IMG/VR virus record: IMGVR_UViG_3300035691_000008
Span: 1 to 49,473 of that record
Strand: one strand, 5' to 3'
Length of the DNA: 49,473 nt
DNA from: a virus
Of the stretch, positions 32,567-39,665 are shown piece by piece (positions within the stretch are counted from its first letter, which is position 1; the number at the start of each line of letters is the position of its first letter). The notes below the pieces were generated by a model. The model saw nothing but the letters and a program-made list of their open reading frames with translations. It made no database searches and was not told the DNA's origin. The position numbers were made by a program, and so were the translations under genes.

Positions 32567-32800
32567 TTTATTGGCGATCTATTGGACCGATCCGCATCGA
32601 CCGAAACCGACCGGGGTCGTCCCCCGTGCGAGGGGTTACCAGCTAGGACCGACCCAGGACGACCGGGGTCGAGAGCCGACAACACTTCGAAGGGTTGCTG
32701 GTTCGAGTCCAGCTGGAGGAGCTCCCACCCCAGGTCAGACGGCCTGGGGTTGTTCTTTTTGATCATCGTTTCTCCTGGTTATCGCGATTTAGTGGCGATC
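32567..32800. other. Phage attachment region (attP) with tRNA 3' end
   Basis: Between the integrase stop and the next leftward gene. Core: GCTGG-TTCGAGT-CCAGC (32697-32713) is a complete tRNA T-arm, followed by a 7-nt acceptor strand TGGAGGA and discriminator G (32714-32721). No matching 5' tRNA half exists in the window, as expected for a phage that rebuilds a host tRNA on integration. An intrinsic terminator follows. TTTATTGGCGATC (32567-32579) and TTTAGTGGCGATC (32788-32800) flank the core, and CGACCGGGGTCG occurs twice (32608-32619, 32660-32671); both pairs are candidate integrase arm sites. The tRNA species is not determined. Confidence 0.8.
32728..32760 (+). terminator. Intrinsic terminator downstream of tRNA end
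   Basis: CCCCAGG (32728-32734) and CCTGGGG (32743-32749) form a 7-bp stem with loop TCAGACGG, followed by TTGTTCTTTTT. This is the only textbook rho-independent terminator seen here. Carried with the tRNA 3' end, it would terminate the reconstituted host tRNA after integration, and it stops rightward transcription from running into the integrase gene. Confidence 0.9.
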
Positions 32801-34061
32801 AATTCGCCGAGTGCTTCGGCTGCCGGGGCGGGGCGATCGACTCCAGCGCCGCGGCCGCGCGCTGGTTGGTGGCCTTCGGCGCGACGTAGTGCCGCTCTGC
32901 AACCGCCTGGGTGTTGTCGAGCTGGTCGGCGATCTCGCTCAGCGACAGCCCGGCCTCGTTGAGCGTGCTGCTGACGGTCTTGCGCCAGACGTGCGAGGTC
33001 ACCCACTGATAGCCGCTCGCGTCGAGCGCCTCGCGCAGTCGCTTGATCGTGTTGGACGGGTCGAGCAGGCCGCCCTCCATCGAGCGGAACAGCAGCCCAC
33101 CGCCGGAGGCGAGTTTGCGCCGGGCGAACATTGGCGCGGACCACGTCGGCACCTCGTAGACCTTCACCCGCGCTTTGCCCTGCCGGCTGCTGCGCTTCTT
33201 CCGGCCGGGCATCCGCTGCAGACCCTGGCCGCTCGAGCGCACGACGTGCGCGTCCACGATGACGGTGGTGCGCTGCCCGTTGCGGCCGGGCGTGATCCCG
33301 GAGCCCTGCACCGCGAGGATCTCGCCGATCCGCACCCCCAGCGCCAGCATCGCCTCGACCAGGTCAGGCAGGTCCGACCACACCAGCGCACGCGTGCCCA
33401 GCCGGCGGCCCTTCTTGCGTACCGACTTCTCCGCCGCGAACCTCGCCAGGCGCTCGCGCATCTCATTGAGCTGGGCCAGTGTCATCGCTTCGACGTCCTT
33501 GCCGTCGTCGGCGCCGGCCAGCAGCCGCGACACCGATCGGATCGGGTTGGCCTCCAGCGCGCCGTGTCGCACGGCGACACCGAGCACGCCGGACAGGATC
33601 GTGCGCACGGTGCGAGCTGACGCCAGGCTGGTGCTGTCGCGGACGGCGCAGATCAGCTCGTCGTAGCGGGCGACGTCCAGCTCGCCGAGCCGCAGCTGCC
33701 CGATCTGGGGGAGCACGAACACGTTGAGCAGGCTGGTGTAGGTGCGCAGGGTGCCGGGGGAGAGGACCCGGTGCTGCACTTGGTTGTCGACGTGGTCGAG
33801 CCAGGCCTTGGCCGCCGTCTCGAACTTGGTGGCGCGGGTCATGGTGGCCGACCGGCTCTGCGTCTCAGTGACCAGGTCGGCCAGCCGCTTCTTGAGCGCG
33901 CGCTCTGCGCCGGTCTGCGAGGGGCCGCGGGCGTAGACGCGGCGGCTCTCGCCGTTGCGGAACCGGAAGTAGGTGTGGGCCTGCCATACGTCCGGGCCGA
34001 GCTGCTTGCAGGTGATCTTCCCGAAGGTGCCCGGCGGTGTGGGTGGCCTACCGCGCGCCAT
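32799..34061 (-). CDS. int: Tyrosine integrase
   Basis: A 420-aa minus-strand protein. Residues about 1-60 look like an arm-binding domain (FGKITCKQLGPDVWQAHTYF). Residues 75-170 are the SAM-like core-binding domain (TAAKAWLDHVDNQVQHRVLS; TLRTYTSLLNVFVLPQIG). The catalytic domain shows Arg244 (LGVRIGEILAV), His357-x-x-Arg360 (SHVWRKTVSSTLNEAG) and Tyr392 (AERHYVAPK). The usual second His in LGH is Asn here (LDNTQ), a change common in actinobacterial integrases. It recombines attP with a host tRNA gene. The stop codon is at the edge of attP. It is preceded by, and overlaps 14 bp with, a small membrane protein gene. Confidence 0.95.
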   Translation of the reverse strand: MARGRPPTPPGTFGKITCKQLGPDVWQAHTYFRFRNGESRRVYARGPSQTGAERALKKRLADLVTETQSRSATMTRATKFETAAKAWLDHVDNQVQHRVLSPGTLRTYTSLLNVFVLPQIGQLRLGELDVARYDELICAVRDSTSLASARTVRTILSGVLGVAVRHGALEANPIRSVSRLLAGADDGKDVEAMTLAQLNEMRERLARFAAEKSVRKKGRRLGTRALVWSDLPDLVEAMLALGVRIGEILAVQGSGITPGRNGQRTTVIVDAHVVRSSGQGLQRMPGRKKRSSRQGKARVKVYEVPTWSAPMFARRKLASGGGLLFRSMEGGLLDPSNTIKRLREALDASGYQWVTSHVWRKTVSSTLNEAGLSLSEIADQLDNTQAVAERHYVAPKATNQRAAAALESIAPPRQPKHSAN

Positions 34062-34410
34062 GGTCTGGTCTCCGTGGACTGTGCATTGGTCGCTGTCCTC
34101 CGTTCATCGGCGTGTAGGGCAGGGTGTGCAGCTCGCCGCCCGCGTTGGCCAGGTGCTCGTCGCCGTAAGCGGCGGCGTAGACAGCTACGGTGCGGCGCAG
34201 CTCGTCGACCTCGTCGCGCGTCTCGATCAGTCGCCGTACCACGTACGTTCCGATCGCGGTTGTAGCGGCTATCCAGCCCAGCATGGCCGCTTTCCAGAGG
34301 CGTTCCATGCCGTCACTCCGGTCTGGATCGAGCACTGCGAGCACCACGAAAGTGGCGCTGGCCAGCACAAACGGGCAGGTGTACAGACAGATTCGAGCGC
34401 GAAGTGACAT
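34048..34410 (-). CDS. Small membrane protein between repressor and integrase
   Basis: A 120-aa minus-strand protein, ATG 34410. Two membrane helices are apparent: ICLYTCPFVLASATFVVLAV (7-26) and AAMLGWIAATTAIGTYVV (41-58), followed by a helical cytosolic region (LIETRDEVDELRRTVAVYAA) and a polar tail. Coupled to the integrase by a 14-bp overlap. Membrane proteins in this location in other temperate phages sometimes give superinfection exclusion; nothing in the sequence proves that. The 118-bp gap upstream is AT-rich for this genome and may hold a promoter (TATAGT on the minus strand). Confidence 0.7.
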   Translation of the reverse strand: MSLRARICLYTCPFVLASATFVVLAVLDPDRSDGMERLWKAAMLGWIAATTAIGTYVVRRLIETRDEVDELRRTVAVYAAAYGDEHLANAGGELHTLPYTPMNGGQRPMHSPRRPDHGAR

Positions 34411-34528
34411 CGTTAGTCCCCAGTGGCATTCGGCTTATCAAACGTCCCAGCGGTCATATTTCTGCGTACCGTTGGCCGAACTATACCGCCTATTGAACTA
34501 ATGCATGTCACCCTAATAGAGCAGCGAC

Positions 34529-35029
34529 TTAACCGGCCGCATTCGGAAAATCACCTTCCGCGTCCCGCTGGCCCCGCTCGGCGTCCCGCCGGTGCGCCTC
34601 CTCGCGGCGCGCTCGCTCAGCAGCCACCCGAGCCGCCAAGGCTAGGAAGTCCTCCATGCTCTCCGACACGTCGTAGAGCCGCTCCAGCACGGCGATCCGC
34701 GGATCGACCCCATCGTCAGCTTGGGTCGGTTCGGCGGCCACGAGTGCCGGTGCCGGACCACCTTCCAAGATGACCCATGGCGTGTCCTCGTTCCAGGTCT
34801 GCCAGTAGGTGCCCAAGGCACGAGCCACGGCCTTGAGTGCGTCCTGCCCGGCGCTCTGGTCGGCGTTCTCGATCGCCTCGAGGCTGCGCTTGCCCACCTC
34901 CGGGTGAGCCGTACGGAACGCCGGTCGCTTCGCAAAGCCAGCACGTTCGCGTGCTTCAACGACTGCAAGTGCTAGCCGTCGACGGTCGGCCTGGGGGTAG
35001 GCGCCTGTACCTGGCCGTCGCAGACTCAC
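34529..35029 (-). CDS. Immunity repressor-like XRE HTH protein
   Basis: A 166-aa minus-strand protein using GTG 35029. The frame is open further upstream but there it runs through the operator region. Residues about 12-75 resemble an XRE HTH: DRRRLALAVVEARERAGFAK then VGKRSLEAIENADQSAGQDA and LKAVARALG. Next, WVILEGGPAP and a helical, Arg/Glu-rich C-terminus (FLALAARVAAERARREEAHR) could mediate oligomerisation. There is no Ser-Lys LexA-type peptidase domain. It is divergent from a cro-like gene across an array of TCGCA motifs, the standard layout of a phage immunity switch. Two to three of these motifs overlap its own start. Confidence 0.75.
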   Translation of the reverse strand: MSLRRPGTGAYPQADRRRLALAVVEARERAGFAKRPAFRTAHPEVGKRSLEAIENADQSAGQDALKAVARALGTYWQTWNEDTPWVILEGGPAPALVAAEPTQADDGVDPRIAVLERLYDVSESMEDFLALAARVAAERARREEAHRRDAERGQRDAEGDFPNAAG

Positions 35030-35254
35030 AATCGCAGAGTTTCGCAGACTCCAACATGGCGGTGCACGTCGGAATCCCGCCTGTCGGCTGTGTCTTCGGC
35101 ACCCCAAGCTCTTAATCACTCGCACAGGATCGCACGTTATCGCATGACATGCAACGTGTCGCTCCTCCAACTGGGGTAACTGCGAGCGATCGTGCAACTT
35201 CATGCGACTTCATGCTTGACAAGATGTCGCATGAAATCGCATGATGTGCGACAT
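35018..35254. promoter_or_regulatory. Immunity operator array (phased TCGCA motifs)
   Basis: TCGCA occurs at 35018, 35032, 35042, 35120, 35130, 35140, 35227 and 35237, and its complement TGCGA at 35181, 35203 and 35247. Within clusters the spacing is exactly 10 bp (35032/42; 35120/30/40; 35227/37/47), so the sites face one side of the helix. ATGTCGCA (35224-35231) and TGCGACAT (35247-35254) form a perfect inverted repeat around the cro-like start. The array fills the gap between the divergent repressor and cro-like genes, so repressor and Cro presumably compete for it. Confidence 0.8.
35216..35245 (+). promoter_or_regulatory. Rightward early promoter (P_R-like)
   Basis: A perfect -35 hexamer TTGACA (35216-35221) is followed after 18 bp by CATGAT (35240-35245), four of six matches to the -10 consensus. 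Initiation 7-8 bases further on would fall at 35252-35253, the A of the cro-like ATG. The operator inverted repeat covers the spacer, -10 and start site, so repressor binding would block it. Confidence 0.7.
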
Positions 35255-35669
35255 GCCCAACGTCAACCACATCCGCGTCAAGCGGTGGATGGGCTCCACT
35301 GGCCGAGACCTTTCCCAGCTCGCAAGCGAGATGAGTCGGCTCGCGATCGTCCGAGGCTGGAAGCCCGAGGACAGCGAGATCACGGTGAACGGGATTCGCA
35401 ACGCGCTCATCGGTGGGGTCGCCCAGGAACCCATGAGCACCGGCCGAATCAGCCTCATCGAGGAGCTCAGCGGCATCCCGTTCGACGACCTAATCGCGCA
35501 GGATGATCCGCCTCCTCCGCCCTCCGAGCCGTCGCGCCGAAAGATGCCCGATCCGCCACCGGAGCCGAAGGTCGAGAAGACGCACCCCGACAAGCGCGGT
35601 GGGCGTGACCGGCGAAACCCGACCCGCGGCAGCGACACCGCCGCGGCGGGGGAGCGGGTGGCATCGTGA
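35253..35669 (+). CDS. Cro-like XRE HTH protein, first early gene
   Basis: A 138-aa protein. ATG 35253 is chosen because it coincides with the predicted transcription start; ATGs at 35241 and 35244 lie inside the -10 region. Residues about 18-70 fit an XRE-like HTH (DLSQLASEMSRLAIVRGWKP; ITVNGIRNALIGG; GRISLIEELSGIPFDDLI). The C-terminal half is Pro-rich and then basic, probably disordered. As the first gene under the rightward promoter it would repress the leftward repressor transcript. No ribosome binding site precedes it, consistent with leaderless translation. Confidence 0.75.
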   Translation: MPNVNHIRVKRWMGSTGRDLSQLASEMSRLAIVRGWKPEDSEITVNGIRNALIGGVAQEPMSTGRISLIEELSGIPFDDLIAQDDPPPPPSEPSRRKMPDPPPEPKVEKTHPDKRGGRDRRNPTRGSDTAAAGERVAS

Positions 35670-35914
35670 CTGTCCACGACCGCACCAAGTTCGCCGTCAT
35701 GGCAGACGTCCCCCGCATCGCCTGGACCGTCCGTGAGTTCGCCGCCTCCATCGGCGTGAACTACGAGACCGCCCTGGCCATGGTCCACGACGCCACCGTC
35801 GGCCACTTCAAGGTCGGGTGCGAGTACCGCATCCCGCACGACGAGGTCGTCCGGCTGGTGGACGAGGCACGCAAGCAGGCCGCCGCAGAGCGTGAAGCGA
35901 GGGCTGCGTCGTGA
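35666..35914 (+). CDS. Excisionase-like / MerR-type HTH protein
   Basis: An 82-aa protein from GTG 35666, overlapping the previous TGA. IAWTVREFAASIGVNYETAL (about 18-37) is a winged-helix start of the excisionase type, and VGCEYRIPHDEVVRLVDEA is the wing and following helix with the typical [YW]RIP strand. It probably binds attP and steers the integrase toward excision. Its place as second gene of the rightward operon links excision to lytic induction. A simple regulator is the alternative. Confidence 0.75.
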   Translation: MTVHDRTKFAVMADVPRIAWTVREFAASIGVNYETALAMVHDATVGHFKVGCEYRIPHDEVVRLVDEARKQAAAEREARAAS

Positions 35915-36096
35915 GCACGGTCGCGGATATCCACATCGACTGGCGGAAAGTCGCGGTCAACCTCGGTCGGCCCGACGGCGGCTACCACCTGCTGTCCACT
36001 GCCGAGCGCGACGCTCTCGAAGCCGCTATGGACGACGCAGCGGAGATCGCGCGGGATGCCCGGTTCGAGCGCACCCAGGACGCGGGTGACCGGTGA
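35911..36096 (+). CDS. Hypothetical 61-aa protein
   Basis: Starts at GTG 35911 with GTGA overlap. The sequence reads IHIDWRKVAVNLGRPDGGYH then a helix (STAERDALEAAMDDAAEIA), acidic overall. Both ends overlap neighbouring genes, supporting coding status. No function recognised. Confidence 0.65.
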   Translation: MSTVADIHIDWRKVAVNLGRPDGGYHLLSTAERDALEAAMDDAAEIARDARFERTQDAGDR

Positions 36097-36428
36097 TGGA
36101 CATCGAGCCAGCCGTCTACACCCTCGCCGAGCTGATCGAGCGTCTCGATCGGGAGGACCCGGCAAGGGTTGTCCCGATCGGGTTCGCGGACCCGCACAGC
36201 TACCGGGGCTTCTACGACGAGTTGGCGTTCAGCCTGCGCCGCGGGATCACCGCGGGGGAGATGGCTGCGGCGGCCAGGTCGGCGTTGCGGCGCACCTTCC
36301 AGGGGTGGAAGGGCGGCGATTACACCATGTGCGAGTGGACCGCCTGCTGGCTGGTGACTGGTCCTGGTGAGTGCGGCGAGTCGATCGGGCACCTGCTGCT
36401 GGAGCTGATGCTCGGCGGTGCGCAATGA
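36093..36428 (+). CDS. Hypothetical protein
   Basis: A 111-aa protein; GTG 36093 overlaps the upstream TGA, and ATG 36096 is an equally good start. It contains YTLAELIERLDREDPARVVP, then PIGFADPHSYRGFYDELAF and a C-terminal helical region with two Cys. The HSYRG and FDEL-type motifs recur in small early proteins of actinophages with no assigned role. Compact alpha/beta fold likely. Confidence 0.7.
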   Translation: MMDIEPAVYTLAELIERLDREDPARVVPIGFADPHSYRGFYDELAFSLRRGITAGEMAAAARSALRRTFQGWKGGDYTMCEWTACWLVTGPGECGESIGHLLLELMLGGAQ

Positions 36429-36607
36429 CTGCTGTCCGGCATCCGCTGGGTCGGTCCTGCGAGATGACCCTTCTCGGCGCGGTGGTGGTTCCCGCACTGC
36501 TGCTGCGCCTCATCTGCTCGGCCCGCGCTGTTGAGCGCCACTCCGGCCAGCCTGCCCGCACCCGCGGGCTGGGGCGAACCGGCGCGGGCCGAGCACCCAG
36601 CTCCTGA
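36425..36607 (+). CDS. Possible small membrane protein
   Basis: A 60-aa reading frame, ATG 36425 overlapping the previous stop. One hydrophobic helix (MTLLGAVVVPALLLRLICSA) is followed by a basic, Gly/Arg-rich tail that may be only the readthrough of a GC-rich stretch. The tail overlaps inverted sequences (CTCGGCCCGCGC/GCGCGGGCCGAG). The overlap at its start is the main support. Weak call. Confidence 0.45.
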   Translation: MTAVRHPLGRSCEMTLLGAVVVPALLLRLICSARAVERHSGQPARTRGLGRTGAGRAPSS

Positions 36608-36614
36608 ACGCAGC

Positions 36615-36644
36615 GGCGCCCCGGTGCTGAACCACCGGGGCGCC
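36615..36644 (+). terminator. GC hairpin within the early operon
   Basis: GGCGCCCCGGTG and CACCGGGGCGCC form a perfect 12-bp stem with loop CTGAAC, 40 bp before the ATG at 36684. No T tract. It could be an attenuator or antitermination target between immediate-early and delayed-early genes, or an RNA processing site. Confidence 0.6.
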
Positions 36645-36683
36645 AAGCACGGAGAACCCAACACAACACAGGAAGTGATCTCC

Positions 36684-37097
36684 ATGCCAGACCAGAAGAT
36701 ACCCGCCCCGCCAGCCAGCCGGTGGCAGCGCGTTGTCCGCCGCCGCGAGCTGGTGGCGCGTGTGCGGGCGTGGCGCAGCCGCCTGACCGACACACTCCGC
36801 TCGGAGACCCGCGCGACGTCGGAGACGGATTGGTTGCGCGCAGCGCACAACACGGCGACTGCCCGGCAGGCGCTGGCCGCCACCTACGCCGAACTCGCTG
36901 GGTTCTACCGCGAGGGGTCCACCACCCGGGGTTCGATGCAGGACGCCAGCGCGGCCTTGTTCGAGCAGGCTGCGGACTGGCTGGCCGTGCAGAAGATGAC
37001 CGAGCAGGCACGGCGCCTGGGCGACGCCTACCTGCTGCAGGCCGACCGGTCGACCGCGGACCTCACCTGCGTGACCGCGGCGGAGGTGACCCGGTGA
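36684..37097 (+). CDS. Hypothetical helical protein
   Basis: A 137-aa protein, ATG 36684 with AGGAAG nine bases upstream. It is basic at the N-terminus (RWQRVVRRRELVARVRAWRS) and then a long run of helices (TARQALAATYAELAGFYRE; ALFEQAADWLAVQKMTEQAR). No metal or catalytic motif. It is the first gene after the operon hairpin, with a stand-alone ribosome binding site. Possibly a helical DNA-binding or adaptor protein; unknown. Confidence 0.75.
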   Translation: MPDQKIPAPPASRWQRVVRRRELVARVRAWRSRLTDTLRSETRATSETDWLRAAHNTATARQALAATYAELAGFYREGSTTRGSMQDASAALFEQAADWLAVQKMTEQARRLGDAYLLQADRSTADLTCVTAAEVTR

Positions 37098-37585
37098 TCA
37101 CCAGCGATCCGGCCGGCGAGCCGGTCAAGCTGTGGCACCCCGCCGACGTCGACCCGTTCGTGCAGTTCGAGGACGACGAGGGTGCCAGTGTGGCGGCCCT
37201 GCTGGCCGAGCACCGCGCGCAGCAGGCCGCCACCCCGGCCACCTCGCCGGCGGCGCGGTTCTTCGTCGCGCTCGACGGCTACGACGAGCCGACCTTGTGG
37301 GAACAGGTCGGCGACGCCGACCCGTACCCGATCGCCGTGCACTGGCAGCTGACCAAGGTGCACCCCGCGTTGTGGCCGGTGGTGGTGGCCGCGTTCACCA
37401 GCACCCCCGACCAGGTAGCCGCGGCTGTGGCCGCGTTCCAGCCGCGGCTGCCGGCCACGGGTGGCCAGCGAGGTGACCCAGTGAGCCGCCGCGGGCCCGT
37501 GGACCCGGACAAGGTGCTGGGCCAGCACTGGCCCTACGACGGACCACACAGCCACCACGGCCCGTCCACATCGGACGGTGCGTGA
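37094..37585 (+). CDS. Hypothetical protein upstream of exonuclease
   Basis: A 163-aa protein, GTG 37094 (GTGA overlap). Central block FFVALDGYDEPTLWEQVGDA then HPALWPVVVAAFTSTPDQVA looks like an alpha/beta domain; ends are disordered. The C-terminus is His/Gly/Pro-rich. Coupled to the exonuclease gene. Family not recognised. Confidence 0.7.
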   Translation: MITSDPAGEPVKLWHPADVDPFVQFEDDEGASVAALLAEHRAQQAATPATSPAARFFVALDGYDEPTLWEQVGDADPYPIAVHWQLTKVHPALWPVVVAAFTSTPDQVAAAVAAFQPRLPATGGQRGDPVSRRGPVDPDKVLGQHWPYDGPHSHHGPSTSDGA

Positions 37586-38484
37586 TGGCCGACATGATCA
37601 CCGAGCCTGGTGTGTACAGCGTGCCGGCCCAGGAGTACCACGCCGACCCGGTGCAGGGCGGGTCGCTGTCCTCGACCGGGGCGCGCAAGCTGCTGCCGCC
37701 GTCGTGTCCGGCGTTGTTCAAGCACTGGCAGGACAACGGCGGCCGGCCTTCACGGGCGTTCGACTTCGGTCACGCCGCGCACTTGCGCGTGCTGGGCACC
37801 GGACCGGAGCTGGTGCTGATCAAGGCGGACAACTACCGCACCAAAGCCGCGCAGCAGGCGCGAGACGAGGCACACGAGCAGGGTGCGGTGCCGCTGCTGC
37901 CCGATGAGCACGCCACCGTGCTGGCGATGGCCGCGGCATTGCGCGCGCACCCGGTCGCCGCCGCGCTGTTCGCGCACGGCTCCGGCCTTCCGGAGCAGAC
38001 GCTGGTATGGCGCGACACGGAGACGGGGGTGACGCGGCGGGCGATGTTGGACTGGCTGCCCGAGTCCCGCCCCGGCCGCGGCTTGATCGTCCCCGACTAC
38101 AAGACCGCCGCGCACGCCGACGTGCCCAGCTTCGAGAAGGCGATGGCCGACTACGGCTATCACCAGCAGGCCGACTGGTACCTCGACGGCGTGCGCGCGC
38201 TGGGGCTGTCGGACCTGGAGCCGGCGTTCGTGTTCGTGGTCCAGGAGAAGAACCCGCCCTACCTGGTCAACGTGATCCAGCCCGATGTGGTCGCCCTCAA
38301 GTGGGGCCACATCCAGAACGAGGCCGCGCTCGCCGTCTACCGGCAGTGCGTCGCCACCGGCCGCTGGCCCGGCTACAGCGACCGGGTCGAGCTGGGCGCG
38401 TTGCCCCGCTACGCCGAGTACCGCATCGAAACCGACTACGAACAGGGCGCCTACCGCGCCTCCAGGGACGTGACACCCCGATGA
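37585..38484 (+). CDS. PD-(D/E)XK exonuclease (RecE/Cas4-like)
   Basis: A 299-aa protein from ATG 37585 (GTG 37582 is an alternative). The early region GGSLSSTGARKLLPPSCPAL matches the opening of phage-type PD-(D/E)XK exonucleases. FDFGHAAHLRVLG gives the conserved G-x-x-x-H. RRAMLDWLP (Asp156) and IVPDYKTAAH (Asp171, Lys173) form the nuclease centre, and HQQADWYLDGV the Q-x3-Y motif. It should resect double-stranded ends to expose 3' strands for annealing by the next gene product. The pair overlaps by 4 bp. Strong family call; polarity inferred. Confidence 0.88.
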   Translation: MADMITEPGVYSVPAQEYHADPVQGGSLSSTGARKLLPPSCPALFKHWQDNGGRPSRAFDFGHAAHLRVLGTGPELVLIKADNYRTKAAQQARDEAHEQGAVPLLPDEHATVLAMAAALRAHPVAAALFAHGSGLPEQTLVWRDTETGVTRRAMLDWLPESRPGRGLIVPDYKTAAHADVPSFEKAMADYGYHQQADWYLDGVRALGLSDLEPAFVFVVQEKNPPYLVNVIQPDVVALKWGHIQNEAALAVYRQCVATGRWPGYSDRVELGALPRYAEYRIETDYEQGAYRASRDVTPR

Positions 38485-39665
38485 CCAGCCCCAGCACCGA
38501 GATCGCCCTTCCGCAACCGGCCGCCGCGCCGGCCAGGATGGGCCAGGCCACCGCCGTCGAGCAGGCCCGCGCCGTGGCCGAGGTCCAGGGCGCCATCATC
38601 GTGGCCCAGCAATGCCCCCGCGACACCCAGCTCGCGCTGAGCCAGATGCGTGACTCGTGCGCCCAGACCCACCTCGCGCAGAAGGCGTTCTTCCGCTACT
38701 CCCGCGGCGGCTCGCAGATCACCGGCCCCTCGGTGCACCTCGCCCGCGAGCTGGCCCGCTGCTGGGGCAACGTCCAGTACGGCGTCAAGGAGATGCGCCG
38801 CGACGACATCGCCGGCGAGTCGGAGATGCTCGCCTTCGCCTGGGACGTGCAGACCAACACCCGCACCGAGACCACGTTCATCGTGCCGCACAAGCGGGAC
38901 AAGAAAGGCGGCCCGGAGCGGCTGATCGACCTGCGCGACATCTACGAGAACAACGCCAACGCCGCGGCCCGCCGCGTGCGCGAGTGCATCTTCGCGGTGC
39001 TGCCGCCGTGGTTGACCGAAGAGGCGAAGGACCTGTGCCGCAAGACCAACGCCGACGGCGGCGGTGTCCCGCTGGCGCACCGGATCTCCGAGGCGCTGGC
39101 CAAGTACGCCGAGATGAAGGTGACCGGCGAGCAGCTGGAGCGCAAGCTCGGCCGCCCGACCGGGAAGTGGACCGGCGACGACGTCGCGGTGCTGATCACC
39201 ATCTACCGGTCGCTGATGGCCCGCGAGACAACCGTCGAGGACGAGTTCCCCACCACGCGGGTGACCGTCGAGGACATCCACTTGCAGGCCGCGCCGGTGG
39301 CCCCACCGGTCGCGCCGCCGGCCTCGGCCGGTGAGGACATCGTCGGCGCCAGCACGCACGGCCGGCTCAACGGAATCCCGGACCCACAGGGCGATGCGCC
39401 GAAGGCCGAGCAGCCGCTGGTCAACCGTGCGCAGCAGACCAAGATGCACGACCAGCTCGGCGAGCTGGGGATCAAGGAACGCGCCGACAAGCTCACCACC
39501 CTGGGCCTGCTGGTGCGGCGCACCCTGTCGTCCTCCAGCGACCTGACCCACCTGGAGGCCACCCAGGTCATCGACATTCTCGAACGCTGCCTGGCCGATG
39601 CCAACCCCGGTGGCGCTCTGGACTTCGTGCTCGCCGAGCTGGAGAACGCGGGCGGTGGGGCATGA
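38481..39665 (+). CDS. Candidate single-strand annealing recombinase
   Basis: A 394-aa protein, ATG 38481. Residues about 30-185 form a conserved block: EVQGAIIVAQQCPRDTQLAL, then RGGSQITGPSVHLARELARC, an AFAWDVQTNTRTETTF strand pair, then IYENNANAAARRVRECIFAVLPPWL. A helical C-terminal part (EQLERKLGRPTGKWTGDDVA; MHDQLGELGIKERADKL) follows a disordered linker (about 260-310). I do not see textbook RecT or Erf motifs, but direct coupling to the PD-(D/E)XK exonuclease and this organisation match actinophage annealing proteins. The role is inferred from that pairing. Confidence 0.7.
   Translation: MTSPSTEIALPQPAAAPARMGQATAVEQARAVAEVQGAIIVAQQCPRDTQLALSQMRDSCAQTHLAQKAFFRYSRGGSQITGPSVHLARELARCWGNVQYGVKEMRRDDIAGESEMLAFAWDVQTNTRTETTFIVPHKRDKKGGPERLIDLRDIYENNANAAARRVRECIFAVLPPWLTEEAKDLCRKTNADGGGVPLAHRISEALAKYAEMKVTGEQLERKLGRPTGKWTGDDVAVLITIYRSLMARETTVEDEFPTTRVTVEDIHLQAAPVAPPVAPPASAGEDIVGASTHGRLNGIPDPQGDAPKAEQPLVNRAQQTKMHDQLGELGIKERADKLTTLGLLVRRTLSSSSDLTHLEATQVIDILERCLADANPGGALDFVLAELENAGGGA

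Noticed and set aside
32697-32721. A complete tRNA gene
   Set aside because: Only the T-arm and 3' acceptor strand are present. No D-arm or 5' acceptor strand lies upstream, so it is an attachment-site fragment.
32554-32766. N-terminal extension of the small membrane protein next to attP
   Set aside because: It would translate the tRNA-like sequence and terminator of attP. Coding constraint there is better explained by tRNA and recombination sites.
35120-35145. CRISPR-like short repeats
   Set aside because: The 10-bp periodic TCGCA motifs have no spacer-length intervals and lie in a divergent promoter region; they are operators.
35241-35252. ATG 35241 or 35244 as start of the cro-like gene
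   Set aside because: Both lie within or next to the -10 element of the promoter that transcribes the gene, so they would not be in the message if the promoter call is right.
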